Origin: Streptomyces sp. NRRL F-5122
GTDB taxonomy: Bacteria; Actinomycetota; Actinomycetes; Streptomycetales; Streptomycetaceae
DNA: 64,000 nucleotides
Assembly (NCBI RefSeq): GCF_001507435.1
Contig: NZ_LMWH01000245.1
Coordinates: forward strand, 19,904-83,903
Direction: 5' to 3'
Shown here: positions 9,298-18,071 of the stretch, in pieces
How the letters are laid out: every line of letters begins with the position of its first letter
How positions within the stretch are numbered: the stretch's first letter is position 1
The notes under the pieces: model-generated
Databases searched by the model: none
Seen by the model: the letters and a program-made list of their open reading frames with translations, nothing else
Told to the model about the DNA's origin: nothing
Made by a program: the position numbers and the translations under genes

Positions 9298-11877
9298 GTG
9301 CCTGGCACAAACCTGACTCGCGAAGAGGCGCAGCAGCGGGCGAAGCTGCTCACCGTTGACTCGTACGAGATCGATCTCGACCTCTCCGGCGCGCAGGAGG
9401 GCGGCACCTACCGGTCCGTGACCACGGTGCGCTTCGACTCCACCGAGAACGGCTCGGAGTCCTTCATCGACCTGGTGGCACCGACCGTCCACGAGGTCAC
9501 TCTGAACGGCGACGCCCTCGACCCCGCCGAGGTCTTCAAGGACTCCAGGATCGCGCTGCCCGGCCTTCTGGAGGGCCGCAACGTGCTCCGCGTGGTCGCC
9601 GACTGCGCGTACACCAACACCGGTGAGGGTCTGCACCGCTTCGTCGACCCCGTGGACGACCAGGCCTACCTGTACACCCAGTTCGAGGTGCCGGACGCCC
9701 GTCGCGTCTTCGCGTCCTTCGAGCAGCCGGACCTCAAGGCGACCTTCCAGTTCACGGTGAAGGCGCCCAGCGGCTGGACCGTCATCTCCAACTCGCCCAC
9801 GCCCGAGCCCAAGGACGACGTCTGGGTCTTCGAGCCGACGCCGCGCATCTCGAGCTACATCACCGCGCTGATCGTGGGCCCGTACCACTCCGTGCACAGC
9901 GTGTACGAGAAGGACGGCCGGAGTGTCCCGCTCGGCGTGTACTGCCGGCCCTCCCTCGCCGAGTTCCTCGACTCGGACGCGATCTTCGACGTGACCCGCC
10001 AGGGCTTCGACTGGTTCCAGGAGAAGTTCGACTACGCGTACCCCTTCAAGAAGTACGACCAGCTCTTCGTGCCGGAGTTCAACGCGGGCGCGATGGAGAA
10101 CGCCGGTGCGGTCACGATCCGCGACCAGTACGTCTTCCGCTCCAAGGTGACGGACGCCGCGTACGAGGTGCGGGCGGAGACCATTCTGCACGAGCTGGCC
10201 CACATGTGGTTCGGCGACCTCGTGACCATGGAGTGGTGGAACGACCTGTGGCTGAACGAGTCGTTCGCCACCTACACGTCCATCGCCTGCCAGGCGCACC
10301 ACCCCGGGTCCCGCTGGCCGCACTCCTGGACCACGTTCGCCAACTCCATGAAAACGTGGGCGTACCGGCAGGACCAGCTGCCGTCGACGCACCCGATCAT
10401 GGCCGAGATCAACGACCTGGACGATGTGCTCGTCAACTTCGACGGCATCACGTACGCCAAGGGCGCCTCGGTCCTCAAGCAGCTCGTCGCCTATGTCGGC
10501 ATGGACGAGTTCTTCCGTGGCGTGCAGGCGTACTTCAAGCAGCACGCCTACGGCAACACGCGCCTGTCCGACCTGCTGGGCGCCCTGGAGGAGACCTCCG
10601 GCCGCGACCTGAAGACCTGGTCGGGGAAGTGGCTGGAGACCGCGGGCATCAACGTCCTCCGCCCGGAGATCGAGACCGACGGGAACGGCGTCATCACCTC
10701 CTTCGCCATCCGCCAGGAGGCCCCGGCCCTCCCGGCCGGCGCGAAGGGCGAGCCCACCCTGCGTCCGCACCGCATCGCCGTCGGCCTGTACGACCTCGAC
10801 GGCGACAGCGGCAAACTGCTGCGCGCCGAGGACGGCCGGATCGAGCTGGACGTCGACGGCGAGCTCACCGCCGTGCCGCAGCTGACCGGCCGGCGCCGTC
10901 CCGACGTCATCCTGCTCAACGACGACGATCTGTCGTACGCGAAGGTCCGTCTGGACGAGCAGTCCCTCGCCTTCGTCACCGAGCACCTGGGGGACTTCGA
11001 CTCGTCGCTGCCGCGCGCCCTCTGCTGGGCCTCGGCCTGGGACATGACGCGGGACGCGGAGCTGGCGACCCGCGACTACCTGTCCCTGGTCCTGTCCGGC
11101 ATCGGCAAGGAGTCGGACATCGGTGTCGTGCAGTCGCTGCACCGCCAGGTGAAGCTGGCCGTCGACCTGTACGCGGACCCGTCCGCGCGGGAGGCGCTGC
11201 TGACCCGCTGGACGGACGCGACCCTGGCCCATCTGCGCTCGGCCGAGCCGGGAAGCGACCACCAGCTGGCGTGGGCCCGCGCCTTCGCGGCCACGGCCCG
11301 TACGCCGGAGCAGCTGGACCTGCTGGAAGCGCTGCTCGACGGCTCGCAGACCGTGGAGGGCCTCGTCGTCGACACCGAGCTGCGCTGGGCGTTCGTGCAA
11401 CGGCTCGCGGCCGTCGGCCGCTTCGACGAGACCGAGATCGCGGGAGAGCTGGAGCGGGACAAGACCGCCGCCGGAGAGCGGCACGCGGCGATCGCGCGGG
11501 CCGCGCGCCCCACGCCGGAGGCCAAGGCGGAGGCCTGGGCTTCGGTCGTCGAGTCCGACAAGCTGCCCAACGCCGTGCAGGAGGCGGTGATCACGGGCTT
11601 CGTCCAGACCGACCAGCGCGAACTGCTCGCCCCCTACACGGAGAAGTACTTCGAGGTGGTCAAGGACATCTGGGACTCCCGCTCCCACGAGATGGCCCAG
11701 CAGATCGTGGTCGGGCTCTACCCGTCGATCCAGGTCTCCGCTGAGACGTCGGCGAAGGCGGACTCCTGGCTGGCCTCGGCCGAGCCGTCCCCGGCGCTGC
11801 GTCGCCTGATCATGGAGTCGAGCGCCGGCGTCGAACGCGCGCTGAAGGCACAGGCCGCGGACGCGGCCGCCTCCTAG
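9298..11877 (+). CDS. pepN: Aminopeptidase N (M1 zinc metallopeptidase)
   Basis: 859 residues, the usual length of the actinobacterial cytosolic PepN. It removes N-terminal residues from peptides. The exopeptidase signature GAMEN appears at about residue 264. The zinc motif HELAHMWFGD follows at about 298, with the third ligand in LWLNESF. The N-terminal beta saddle and long helical C-terminal ERAP1-like domain are in proportion. The start is GTG at 9298 after AACGAGGAG. It is separated from its neighbours and ends at a strong hairpin, so it is probably monocistronic. Confidence 0.95.
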   Translation: MPGTNLTREEAQQRAKLLTVDSYEIDLDLSGAQEGGTYRSVTTVRFDSTENGSESFIDLVAPTVHEVTLNGDALDPAEVFKDSRIALPGLLEGRNVLRVVADCAYTNTGEGLHRFVDPVDDQAYLYTQFEVPDARRVFASFEQPDLKATFQFTVKAPSGWTVISNSPTPEPKDDVWVFEPTPRISSYITALIVGPYHSVHSVYEKDGRSVPLGVYCRPSLAEFLDSDAIFDVTRQGFDWFQEKFDYAYPFKKYDQLFVPEFNAGAMENAGAVTIRDQYVFRSKVTDAAYEVRAETILHELAHMWFGDLVTMEWWNDLWLNESFATYTSIACQAHHPGSRWPHSWTTFANSMKTWAYRQDQLPSTHPIMAEINDLDDVLVNFDGITYAKGASVLKQLVAYVGMDEFFRGVQAYFKQHAYGNTRLSDLLGALEETSGRDLKTWSGKWLETAGINVLRPEIETDGNGVITSFAIRQEAPALPAGAKGEPTLRPHRIAVGLYDLDGDSGKLLRAEDGRIELDVDGELTAVPQLTGRRRPDVILLNDDDLSYAKVRLDEQSLAFVTEHLGDFDSSLPRALCWASAWDMTRDAELATRDYLSLVLSGIGKESDIGVVQSLHRQVKLAVDLYADPSAREALLTRWTDATLAHLRSAEPGSDHQLAWARAFAATARTPEQLDLLEALLDGSQTVEGLVVDTELRWAFVQRLAAVGRFDETEIAGELERDKTAAGERHAAIARAARPTPEAKAEAWASVVESDKLPNAVQEAVITGFVQTDQRELLAPYTEKYFEVVKDIWDSRSHEMAQQIVVGLYPSIQVSAETSAKADSWLASAEPSPALRRLIMESSAGVERALKAQAADAAAS

Positions 11878-11893
11878 TCGTACCCCGAACACC

Positions 11894-11924
11894 AAGGGCG
11901 CCCGGCCGTGTGCCGGGCGCCCTT
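11894..11924 (+). terminator. Stem-loop terminator after pepN
   Basis: A perfect 13-base stem (AAGGGCGCCCGGC and its complement) with a five-base loop, 17 bases after the pepN stop. Confidence 0.8.
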
Positions 11925-12065
11925 CGCGCGATACGGCGTCGCCCCCGGCCACGCGCTTTTGTCCGGCCGTGCATCGGCCGACGGGCAGCAGCCGGCATGG
12001 CTCCAAGCCACTTACCGTCAAGTCGCTTTCTCCCATGCGACCTGATCGGAGCGGATACTGTCCCC

Positions 12066-12605
12066 ATGGCCAGGGACAACAACGACGAAGGACACCGGGC
12101 GCCCAGGGATCCCGTCGACGCGATCATCGAGCAGTGGGCCACCGAGCGGCCCGACCTCGACACGGCCGCGATGGAGGTCTTCGGGCGCGTCTTCCGGCTC
12201 TCACGGGAGATGGGCGACCGGATGGAGAAGGCCTACGGGCGGTTCGGGCTCGGGCGCAGCGACTTCGACGTGCTGGCGGCCCTGCGCCGTTCCGGTGCGC
12301 CGTACACACTCTCCCCGCGCCTGCTCTCGTCGACCCTGATGCTCACCACGGGCGGGATGACCGGCCGCCTCGACAAGCTGGAGCGTACGGGGCTGGTGCG
12401 CCGCTCGCCCGATCCGCACGACCGGCGCGGACTCCAGGTGACCCTCACGGACGAGGGCCTCCGGCTGATCGACGAGGCGGTGGGCGCCGGTCTGGCCGTC
12501 CAGACCGAGGCGCTCGGCGCCCTGGACCCGCAGCAGGCCGGGCACCTCGCCGACCTGCTGCGCCGATTGCTCGCCGGTACGGTCGGCGCCGGCCCGGCCG
12601 ACTGA
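12066..12605 (+). CDS. MarR family transcriptional regulator
   Basis: 179 residues from the ATG at 12066. The frame is open further upstream, but that part has no family character. The winged helix-turn-helix is clear: a helical dimer region, then SDFDVLAALRRSGAPYTLSP, the recognition region LMLTTGGMTGRLDKLERTGL, and the wing VRRSPDPHDRRGLQVTLTDE. The DxRR motif in the wing is the MarR hallmark. These are usually repressors of adjacent or divergent stress and efflux genes, but no obvious target lies beside it. The ligand is unknown. Confidence 0.88.
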   Translation: MARDNNDEGHRAPRDPVDAIIEQWATERPDLDTAAMEVFGRVFRLSREMGDRMEKAYGRFGLGRSDFDVLAALRRSGAPYTLSPRLLSSTLMLTTGGMTGRLDKLERTGLVRRSPDPHDRRGLQVTLTDEGLRLIDEAVGAGLAVQTEALGALDPQQAGHLADLLRRLLAGTVGAGPAD

Positions 12606-12734
12606 CCGCCGCCCGTTCGGCACGTGCCCGGGTTTCCCGTCGAGGAGAACGCGGCCCGGACGGGGGCTTACGGAACGACGGGCGAGCGCACGCCGGAAAC
12701 CCACGCGGGTTACGTCCGTACGGGTGAAAGGCAT

Positions 12735-12775
12735 CGAGGGAGTCCGCGCCCCGTACAGGTGCGCGGACTCCCTCG
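12735..12775. terminator. Stem-loop terminator between convergent marR-type and small membrane genes
   Basis: A perfect 15-base inverted repeat with an 11-base loop, placed between the ends of the plus-strand MarR gene and the minus-strand 79-residue gene. Likely bidirectional. Confidence 0.75.
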
Positions 12776-12836
12776 CGGAAGGGGAAGGAGGCGGCTGCCC
12801 CGCGGGCCTGGCCCGGGCCCACGGCGCGGCGGGGCG

Positions 12837-13076
12837 TCAGCCCTGCTTCGCCTGCTTGCGGGTCTTGTCGGTGACCATGACGAGACCGGCGATGATCGCG
12901 AACAGCACGATCGGCGCGGCCACGAAGAGCCCCAGCGTCTCCGCCACGCTCAGGCCCGTGCCGGGGTCGTCACCGTCGTCGCGGGTCAGCGCGAGCGCGG
13001 GGGACGACATGAGCAGCATCATCAGCGTCGTACCGGCGGCCAGGGCGCCGGCGCGCAGGGCGTTCTTCTTGTCCAC
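12837..13076 (-). CDS. Small membrane protein, unknown function
   Basis: 79 residues from a GTG. The N-terminus is a likely Sec signal (LAAGTTLMMLLMSSPALA). A short acidic, glycine-rich segment follows, then one membrane helix (LGLFVAAPIVLFAIIAGLVM) and a lysine-rich cytoplasmic tail (TDKTRKQAKQG). A signal peptide plus one helix predicts an exported N-terminal stub anchored with its C-terminus inside. I recognise no family. It is separated by about 65 bases from malQ on the same strand and could be its last co-transcribed neighbour. Confidence 0.65.
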   Translation of the reverse strand: MDKKNALRAGALAAGTTLMMLLMSSPALALTRDDGDDPGTGLSVAETLGLFVAAPIVLFAIIAGLVMVTDKTRKQAKQG

Positions 13077-13143
13077 GGTGCAAAAGTAGCGAACGCCGGA
13101 ACGGCCCGCGCGCCCGGGGGTGCGCTACGGCTCACGCCGGCCG

Positions 13144-15225
13144 TCACCCGGCCCTGCCCCGCAACACTCCCATCAGCGCGTGCAGCCGCGGTGAGGCCGC
13201 CAGATCCTCCAGGGTCACGGGTTGTCCCTCCGCATCCGCTATCGGCAGTCGCCAGTTCGGGTACTCGTCCCATGTGCCCGGCAGGTTCTGCGGGCGGCGG
13301 TCGCCCACCGCGTCCGGAAGCCAGACGCCGATCAACCGGGCCGGGGTGCGCAGCAGAAAGCGATGGACCGCCTGGATCTCCATCTCCTCCGACACCACCG
13401 AGACCCCGCCGCTCCCTCCCTTCAGCAGTCCCAGCCGGGACAGCAGGGCGAGCCACTCACCGGTGTCGGTGGCCGCGGCGGCCCGCTCCTGGTCGAGCGG
13501 GCGGGTCAGCAGACCGAGCCGGTCGCGCAGTTCGACGTGTTCGCCGGTGAGCCGGGCGGCCGTCGAGGGCAGATCGTGGGTGGTGGCGGTGGCCAGGCAG
13601 TCCGCGCGCCAGCGCTCGGGCGGCAGCGGCTTCCCGGTGCCCTCCCAGTCGCGCTCGAACCACAGCACGGATGTGCCGAGCACACCGCGCTCGTGCAGCG
13701 TCCCACGCACCCCGGGCTCCACGGTCCCGAGGTCCTCACCGATGACGAGCGACCCGGCCCGCGAGGCCTCCAGCACCAGGACGGCGAGCATGGCCTCGGC
13801 GTCGTACCGGACGTAGGTCCCCTCCGTGGGCGGCTGCCCCTGCGGTACCCACCACAGCCGGAACAGGCCCATCACATGGTCGATGCGCAGGGCGCCGGCG
13901 TGCCGCAGCAGGGCGCGCAGCAGCCGGCGGAAAGGGGCGTAGCCGGACGCCGCCAGGCGGTCGGGGCGCCAGGGCGGCAGGCCCCAGTCCTGGCCGCGCG
14001 CGTTGAAGGCGTCCGGCGGAGCGCCCACCGACATTCCGGCCGCGAGGTGCTCCTGCTGCGCCCAGGCGTCGGCGCCGCCGGGGTGCACGCCGACCGCGAG
14101 ATCGTGGATCAGGCCGACCGCCATCCCGGCGTCCCTCGCGGTGCGCTGGGCGGTGCCGAGTTGGGCGTCGGTCAGCCAGGCGAGATGGCTGTGGAAGTCG
14201 ACGCGCTCCATCAACTCGGCGCGGGCCCGGGCGGTCTCGGGCGAACGCGGATCGCGCAGCCCGGGGGGCCAGGAGTGCCAGTCGGCGCCGTACGCCTCCG
14301 CGAGCGCGCACCACGTCGCGTAGTCCTCCAGGACCTCGCCCTCCTGGGCGAGGAAGTCCGCGTAGGCGGCGCGCCGTCCGGGGCCGAGCGGCACCGCGTG
14401 CACAAGTTCGAGCGCCTCGCGCTTGAGCTCCCACACCGCGTCCCGGTCGATCAACTCGCCCTTCTCGACGACGGATTCACGCAGTCGCGCGGCGCGCTCC
14501 AGCAGCGTACGCAGGCGGGTCCGGTCCTCGACGTACGGGAACTCGGGAACGTCCTCGACACGCAGATGCACGGGGTCGGGGAAACGGCGGGAGGAGGGGC
14601 GGTACGGAGAGGGATCGGTGGGTACGCCGGGCACGGCCGCGTGCAACGGGTTCACCTGGACGAAGCCGGCGCCGAGGGCCCGTCCGGCCCAGGCCGTCAC
14701 CTCGGCGAGGTCACCGAGGTCTCCCATGCCCCAGGACCTCTGGGACAGCAGGGAGTAGAGCTGGACGAGCAGTCCGTAGGAGCGGGCCGGAGGTACGGGC
14801 AGCCGGGCGGGCGCGGCGATCAGATGGGCCCGGGCGGTGCGTCCGTCGGGCGCGGTGACGTGCAGGGCGTGGACCCCGGGCGGGAGTTGCTCGGCCGACG
14901 CGCGCGTCTCGCCCTGTTCGGTCTCGACCGTGACGCGGCTGCCGTCCGGGAGTGCGGCGAGCGCCGCGGGCGCGCGTCCGCCCCAGCACACCACGGTCGG
15001 CGGCAGCAGGCGTTCACGCAGCTCGGTCTCGCGGGCGGCCAGGGCCTGCCGCACGGCGTCCGGGGTGCCCGCGTCCACGCCGAGCGCGGCCAGAACGGCG
15101 GTGACGGCGGTGTCCGACGCCGCGACCGTACGGTCCGCTGACGGGCGGTAGGAGGTGGCGACGCCGTGCAGCGCGGCGAGCCGGGCCAGCGGCGTCCCGT
15201 CGCGCGCGGGGTCGGCCGACGTCAT
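13144..15225 (-). CDS. malQ: 4-alpha-glucanotransferase (amylomaltase)
   Basis: 693 residues, matching actinobacterial GH77 enzymes, which carry an N-terminal extension of about 150 residues. The enzyme transfers alpha-1,4-glucan chains between maltodextrins during glycogen/maltose metabolism. GH77 signatures are visible: YGLLVQLYSLLSQRSWGMGD near residue 150, the nucleophile region GALRIDHVMGLFRLWW, the acid/base region VIGEDLGTVEPGV, and TTHDLPSTAARLTG late in the protein. The ATG start immediately follows the stop codon of the upstream 79-residue gene (TAG-ATG adjacent), indicating translational coupling. Confidence 0.93.
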   Translation of the reverse strand: MTSADPARDGTPLARLAALHGVATSYRPSADRTVAASDTAVTAVLAALGVDAGTPDAVRQALAARETELRERLLPPTVVCWGGRAPAALAALPDGSRVTVETEQGETRASAEQLPPGVHALHVTAPDGRTARAHLIAAPARLPVPPARSYGLLVQLYSLLSQRSWGMGDLGDLAEVTAWAGRALGAGFVQVNPLHAAVPGVPTDPSPYRPSSRRFPDPVHLRVEDVPEFPYVEDRTRLRTLLERAARLRESVVEKGELIDRDAVWELKREALELVHAVPLGPGRRAAYADFLAQEGEVLEDYATWCALAEAYGADWHSWPPGLRDPRSPETARARAELMERVDFHSHLAWLTDAQLGTAQRTARDAGMAVGLIHDLAVGVHPGGADAWAQQEHLAAGMSVGAPPDAFNARGQDWGLPPWRPDRLAASGYAPFRRLLRALLRHAGALRIDHVMGLFRLWWVPQGQPPTEGTYVRYDAEAMLAVLVLEASRAGSLVIGEDLGTVEPGVRGTLHERGVLGTSVLWFERDWEGTGKPLPPERWRADCLATATTHDLPSTAARLTGEHVELRDRLGLLTRPLDQERAAAATDTGEWLALLSRLGLLKGGSGGVSVVSEEMEIQAVHRFLLRTPARLIGVWLPDAVGDRRPQNLPGTWDEYPNWRLPIADAEGQPVTLEDLAASPRLHALMGVLRGRAG

Positions 15226-15465
15226 CTAGTACCCCGTGGGGTCCGCACCGGCGGCCGAGGGCTCGCTGGTCAGCGGCGTGAGATCGGTGTGGGGCGGTTC
15301 ACTGGTGAGGGGCTCGGCGTCGGGCAGCGGCGGCTCGCTGGTCAGCGGCGCCTCCGCGCAGGCGCCCTCGGCGCTGAGCACGCACAGCAGGGCGTCGGCG
15401 TCGGCGGACGGCACCGCGTCGGGTTTGTACTGCGCCGGGAGCAAGGGGTGTACCGGTGCGGCCAC
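15226..15465 (-). CDS. 79-residue protein with three 12-residue PLTSEP repeats, unknown function
   Basis: The GTG at 15465 is preceded by a strong GAGGAGG Shine-Dalgarno, and the TAG stop is directly followed by the malQ ATG, so this is very likely a translated gene coupled to malQ. The second half contains the hexapeptide PLTSEP three times, at residues 40-45, 52-57 and 64-69, an exact 12-residue period. Two cysteines (residues 28 and 36) lie before the repeats. There is no signal peptide or membrane helix. The layout, an N-terminal region followed by short tandem Ser/Thr/Glu repeats, recalls precursor or scaffold peptides, but no modifying enzyme is adjacent. Function unknown. Confidence 0.65.
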   Translation of the reverse strand: MAAPVHPLLPAQYKPDAVPSADADALLCVLSAEGACAEAPLTSEPPLPDAEPLTSEPPHTDLTPLTSEPSAAGADPTGY

Positions 15466-15743
15466 GGGGGCCTCCTCGTCGTCGTACGACAGATGCGGGT
15501 GAGAGCAGCCCTACCCAGTGGGCGCGTTCGCAGACGTACGAGGACGAACAACGTGTGTCTGGTCACATTTCGTTCCCGTGCACCTCCACCCAAGGGGCAA
15601 AACGCGACACATCGACCACTCCCGTCGACACTCTAGTCAGGAGGGCGGCGTCTTCGACGTCGCCGGGCGCCACCGGAGGAGGCCGCCTGCGAACCGGCGG
15701 TCCCCACCGGAGCGATAGACGGGGTGTGAGACTGTTCCGCCCC

Positions 15744-16340
15744 ATGGGGGGCCACCGGGAGAAGGACACGGACGCGGCCCTGCTGCGCGCGGTCGCGGAC
15801 GGCGATTCGACGGCGATGGCCGCCCTGTACGACCGGCACGCGGGATGGCTGCACATGCGGCTCGCGCGGCGCTGCGGCGACGCCGAAGCGGTGCGGGAGG
15901 TCCTGCAGGACACCTTTGTGACGGTGTGGCGGTCGGCGGCGGCACACCGCGGCGAGGAGGTCGGCGGCTGGCTGTGGACGATCGCCGCACGGCGTCTGGT
16001 CGACGCGCGCCGCGCACAGGAGCGCACCGCACGGATCGAGACGTCACCGATGGACGCGATACGGGTCGAGCACGAATCGTCGGTGGCGGCGCCGTCCACG
16101 GAGGAACGGGTGCTCGCGAGGCTGGAGTTCGGCGACGTGGGCACCGCTCTCGACCGGATCTCCCCCGAGTTGCGGGACGTGTTGCGCGCGACGGTCGTCG
16201 ACGGGCTGACCACCCGTGAGACCGCCCGTCTGCTCGGGATACCCGAAGGCACGGTCAAGAGCCGCGCCATGCGCGCCCGCGCCGAACTCCGCTCGGCCCT
16301 TGCCCATTTGAGCCCGACACCGCTGGGAGGCCCGGCATGA
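15744..16340 (+). CDS. ECF-type RNA polymerase sigma factor
   Basis: 198 residues from the ATG at 15744; an in-frame GTG at 15726 is an alternative start. Region 2 (LYDRHAGWLHMRLARRCGD, then EVLQDTFVTVWRSAAAH) and region 4 (LTTRETARLLGIPEGTVKSR) are clear. The gene overlaps the next one by ATGA, and that product is a zinc-finger membrane protein, the standard sigma/anti-sigma arrangement. The following ABC transporter genes look like part of the same unit and may be controlled by this pair; that is inference from order and spacing. Confidence 0.85.
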   Translation: MGGHREKDTDAALLRAVADGDSTAMAALYDRHAGWLHMRLARRCGDAEAVREVLQDTFVTVWRSAAAHRGEEVGGWLWTIAARRLVDARRAQERTARIETSPMDAIRVEHESSVAAPSTEERVLARLEFGDVGTALDRISPELRDVLRATVVDGLTTRETARLLGIPEGTVKSRAMRARAELRSALAHLSPTPLGGPA

Positions 16341-17233
16341 CCGGCTGGCACGCGCCCGACGACCTGGTCACCCGCTATGCAGACGACGCGCTGCCGGAGC
16401 CGGACGCGTGGTCGCTGGAGAAGCATCTGGAGGAGTGCGGCAGTTGCGCGACACGCGTGTCGCGGGCGGTACGGGAAACGGCGGCGGGCGCTGTCCTGGT
16501 GGACGTGCGGACGGCGGTACTGGCAGCGGCTCCCGTCCCGGCCCCCGCAAGGCGCGTGTCGAACGCCCGGCTGTGGTCGCCGCGCGTCTTCCTCCCCTCC
16601 TCCCGCCCCCGTCTGGCCCGCGTCCTGTGGGCCGCCGGCCCCGCCGTCCGCGGAGCCTGGCCGGCGGCCGTGCTGCTCGTGGCCCTCGGAGCTGTCGCGC
16701 TGGCACATGCGGGCGGTTTCGACGGGACTCGGCCGCTGCTGCTCGCCGTCGCGCCGGTCGTGCCCGTCGCAGGGGTCGCCCTCTCCTACGGGGCGCACGC
16801 CGACCCGCTGCACGAGATCGTGACGGCCACCCCCTCCGGAGGCCTGCGACTGGTGCTGACGCGCACGGCCGCCGTGCTGGCCGTGAGCTTGCCGCTGCTG
16901 ACCCTTGCCGGGCTGCTGCTGCCCGCATCCGGCGCGCCGGGCGCGGCCGCCTGGCTGCTGCCCGGGCTCGCACTGACATCGGCCTCGCTGGCCCTCGGCT
17001 CCTACGTCGGTTGCCGCACCGCGACGGCCGTGATCGCGGGCGGCTGGCTCTGCGCCGTGCCTGCCCGGGCACTCGCCGCCCACGGCGGCCACCCGACGGC
17101 CCGCCTCGCCGAGCAACTCTCCCGCTGCCTCGACGGGGCCCCGGCGCAGGGCGCCTGGGCGGCCGCGGCCACGCTCTGCGTCGCCCTGCTGGTCGCCCGC
17201 CGGGCCACCTTCGACCACGGGGAGCAGCGTTGA
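16337..17233 (+). CDS. Zinc-finger (zf-HC2) multi-pass membrane anti-sigma factor
   Basis: 298 residues, start overlapping the sigma factor stop (ATGA). The N-terminus holds the anti-sigma zinc motif H-x3-C-x2-C (KHLEECGSCATR, around residues 33-40), which binds the cognate sigma factor. Unlike most single-pass anti-sigma factors it then has about six hydrophobic helices, for example AAVLLVALGAVALAHAG, LLLAVAPVVPVAGVALSYG and AVLAVSLPLLTLAGLLLPA. This makes it look like a sensor fused to a transporter-type membrane domain. It precedes an ABC ATPase and permeases, so the membrane part may sense or belong to that transporter. Confidence 0.8.
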   Translation: MTGWHAPDDLVTRYADDALPEPDAWSLEKHLEECGSCATRVSRAVRETAAGAVLVDVRTAVLAAAPVPAPARRVSNARLWSPRVFLPSSRPRLARVLWAAGPAVRGAWPAAVLLVALGAVALAHAGGFDGTRPLLLAVAPVVPVAGVALSYGAHADPLHEIVTATPSGGLRLVLTRTAAVLAVSLPLLTLAGLLLPASGAPGAAAWLLPGLALTSASLALGSYVGCRTATAVIAGGWLCAVPARALAAHGGHPTARLAEQLSRCLDGAPAQGAWAAAATLCVALLVARRATFDHGEQR

Positions 17234-17294
17234 CGACCCGAGAGCCCCTGTACGAGCCCACCGGCGCGCGTCGCCGCCCCCCTCTGGAGAAGCG

Positions 17295-18071
17295 TTGAGC
17301 ACGATACGAGTGACCGGTCTGCGTGTGCGGCACCGCAGGACCACCGCCCTCGACGGGGTCGACCTCGCGTTCGGCCCGGGCGTGCACGGACTGCTGGGCC
17401 CCAATGCCGCGGGCAAGACATCCCTGATCCGCGTCCTCGCCACGGTGGCCGCACCGAGCGACGGCCGGGTGGAGATCCTCGGAGAGGATGTCGGCGACCA
17501 CCGCCGTCGTGGCAGGGTGCGCGGTCGTCTGGGCTATCTGCCCCAGGAGTTCGGCTACTACCCGGGGTTCACGGTGCGCGAGTTCGTCTCGTACGTGGCC
17601 TGGCTGAAGGAGATGCCGGCCACCGCCACCCCGGCAGCCGTGGAACGGGCCGTGGCCCGGGTCGGGCTGACCGACCGCATCGACGCGAAGATCAGGACAC
17701 TGTCCGGCGGCATGATCCGCCGCGTCGGTATCGCCCAGGCCGTCGTCAACGAACCGCACATCCTGCTGTTCGACGAGCCGACGGCCGGACTCGACCCCGA
17801 GCAGCGGGTGGAGTTCCGTGCATTGCTGCGCCGGCTGGGCGCCGACGCCACGGTGATCGTCTCCACCCATCTGGTGGAGGACGTGGCCGCCGCCTGCACG
17901 GAGGTCACCCTTGTGGACGCGGGGCAGATCGCCTACCGCGGCACCCCCGGGTCGCTGGCCGCGCTCGGCGGATCGGAAGACGGCAGTGGTGACAGCGCGA
18001 TCGAACGTGGGTTCATGGCGGCGTTGCGGGCGCACCGCGCACCGTCGGCCGCCCGGGAGGTCTCGCCATGA
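17295..18071 (+). CDS. ABC transporter ATP-binding protein
   Basis: 258 residues from a TTG at 17295, preceded by GGAGA. All nucleotide-binding motifs are present: Walker A LLGPNAAGKTSL, signature TLSGGMIRRVGIAQAV, Walker B ILLFDEPTAGLDP and the switch histidine in VSTHLVED. It resembles ATPases of ABC-2 type exporters rather than importers. It sits 61 bases after the anti-sigma gene and overlaps the next membrane gene by ATGA, so it energises the products of the two downstream genes. Substrate unknown. Confidence 0.88.
   Translation: MSTIRVTGLRVRHRRTTALDGVDLAFGPGVHGLLGPNAAGKTSLIRVLATVAAPSDGRVEILGEDVGDHRRRGRVRGRLGYLPQEFGYYPGFTVREFVSYVAWLKEMPATATPAAVERAVARVGLTDRIDAKIRTLSGGMIRRVGIAQAVVNEPHILLFDEPTAGLDPEQRVEFRALLRRLGADATVIVSTHLVEDVAAACTEVTLVDAGQIAYRGTPGSLAALGGSEDGSGDSAIERGFMAALRAHRAPSAAREVSP

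Noticed and set aside
9232..12036. A 934-residue open frame opposite pepN
   Set aside because: Same antisense artefact; the pepN frame has all catalytic motifs and this one has none.
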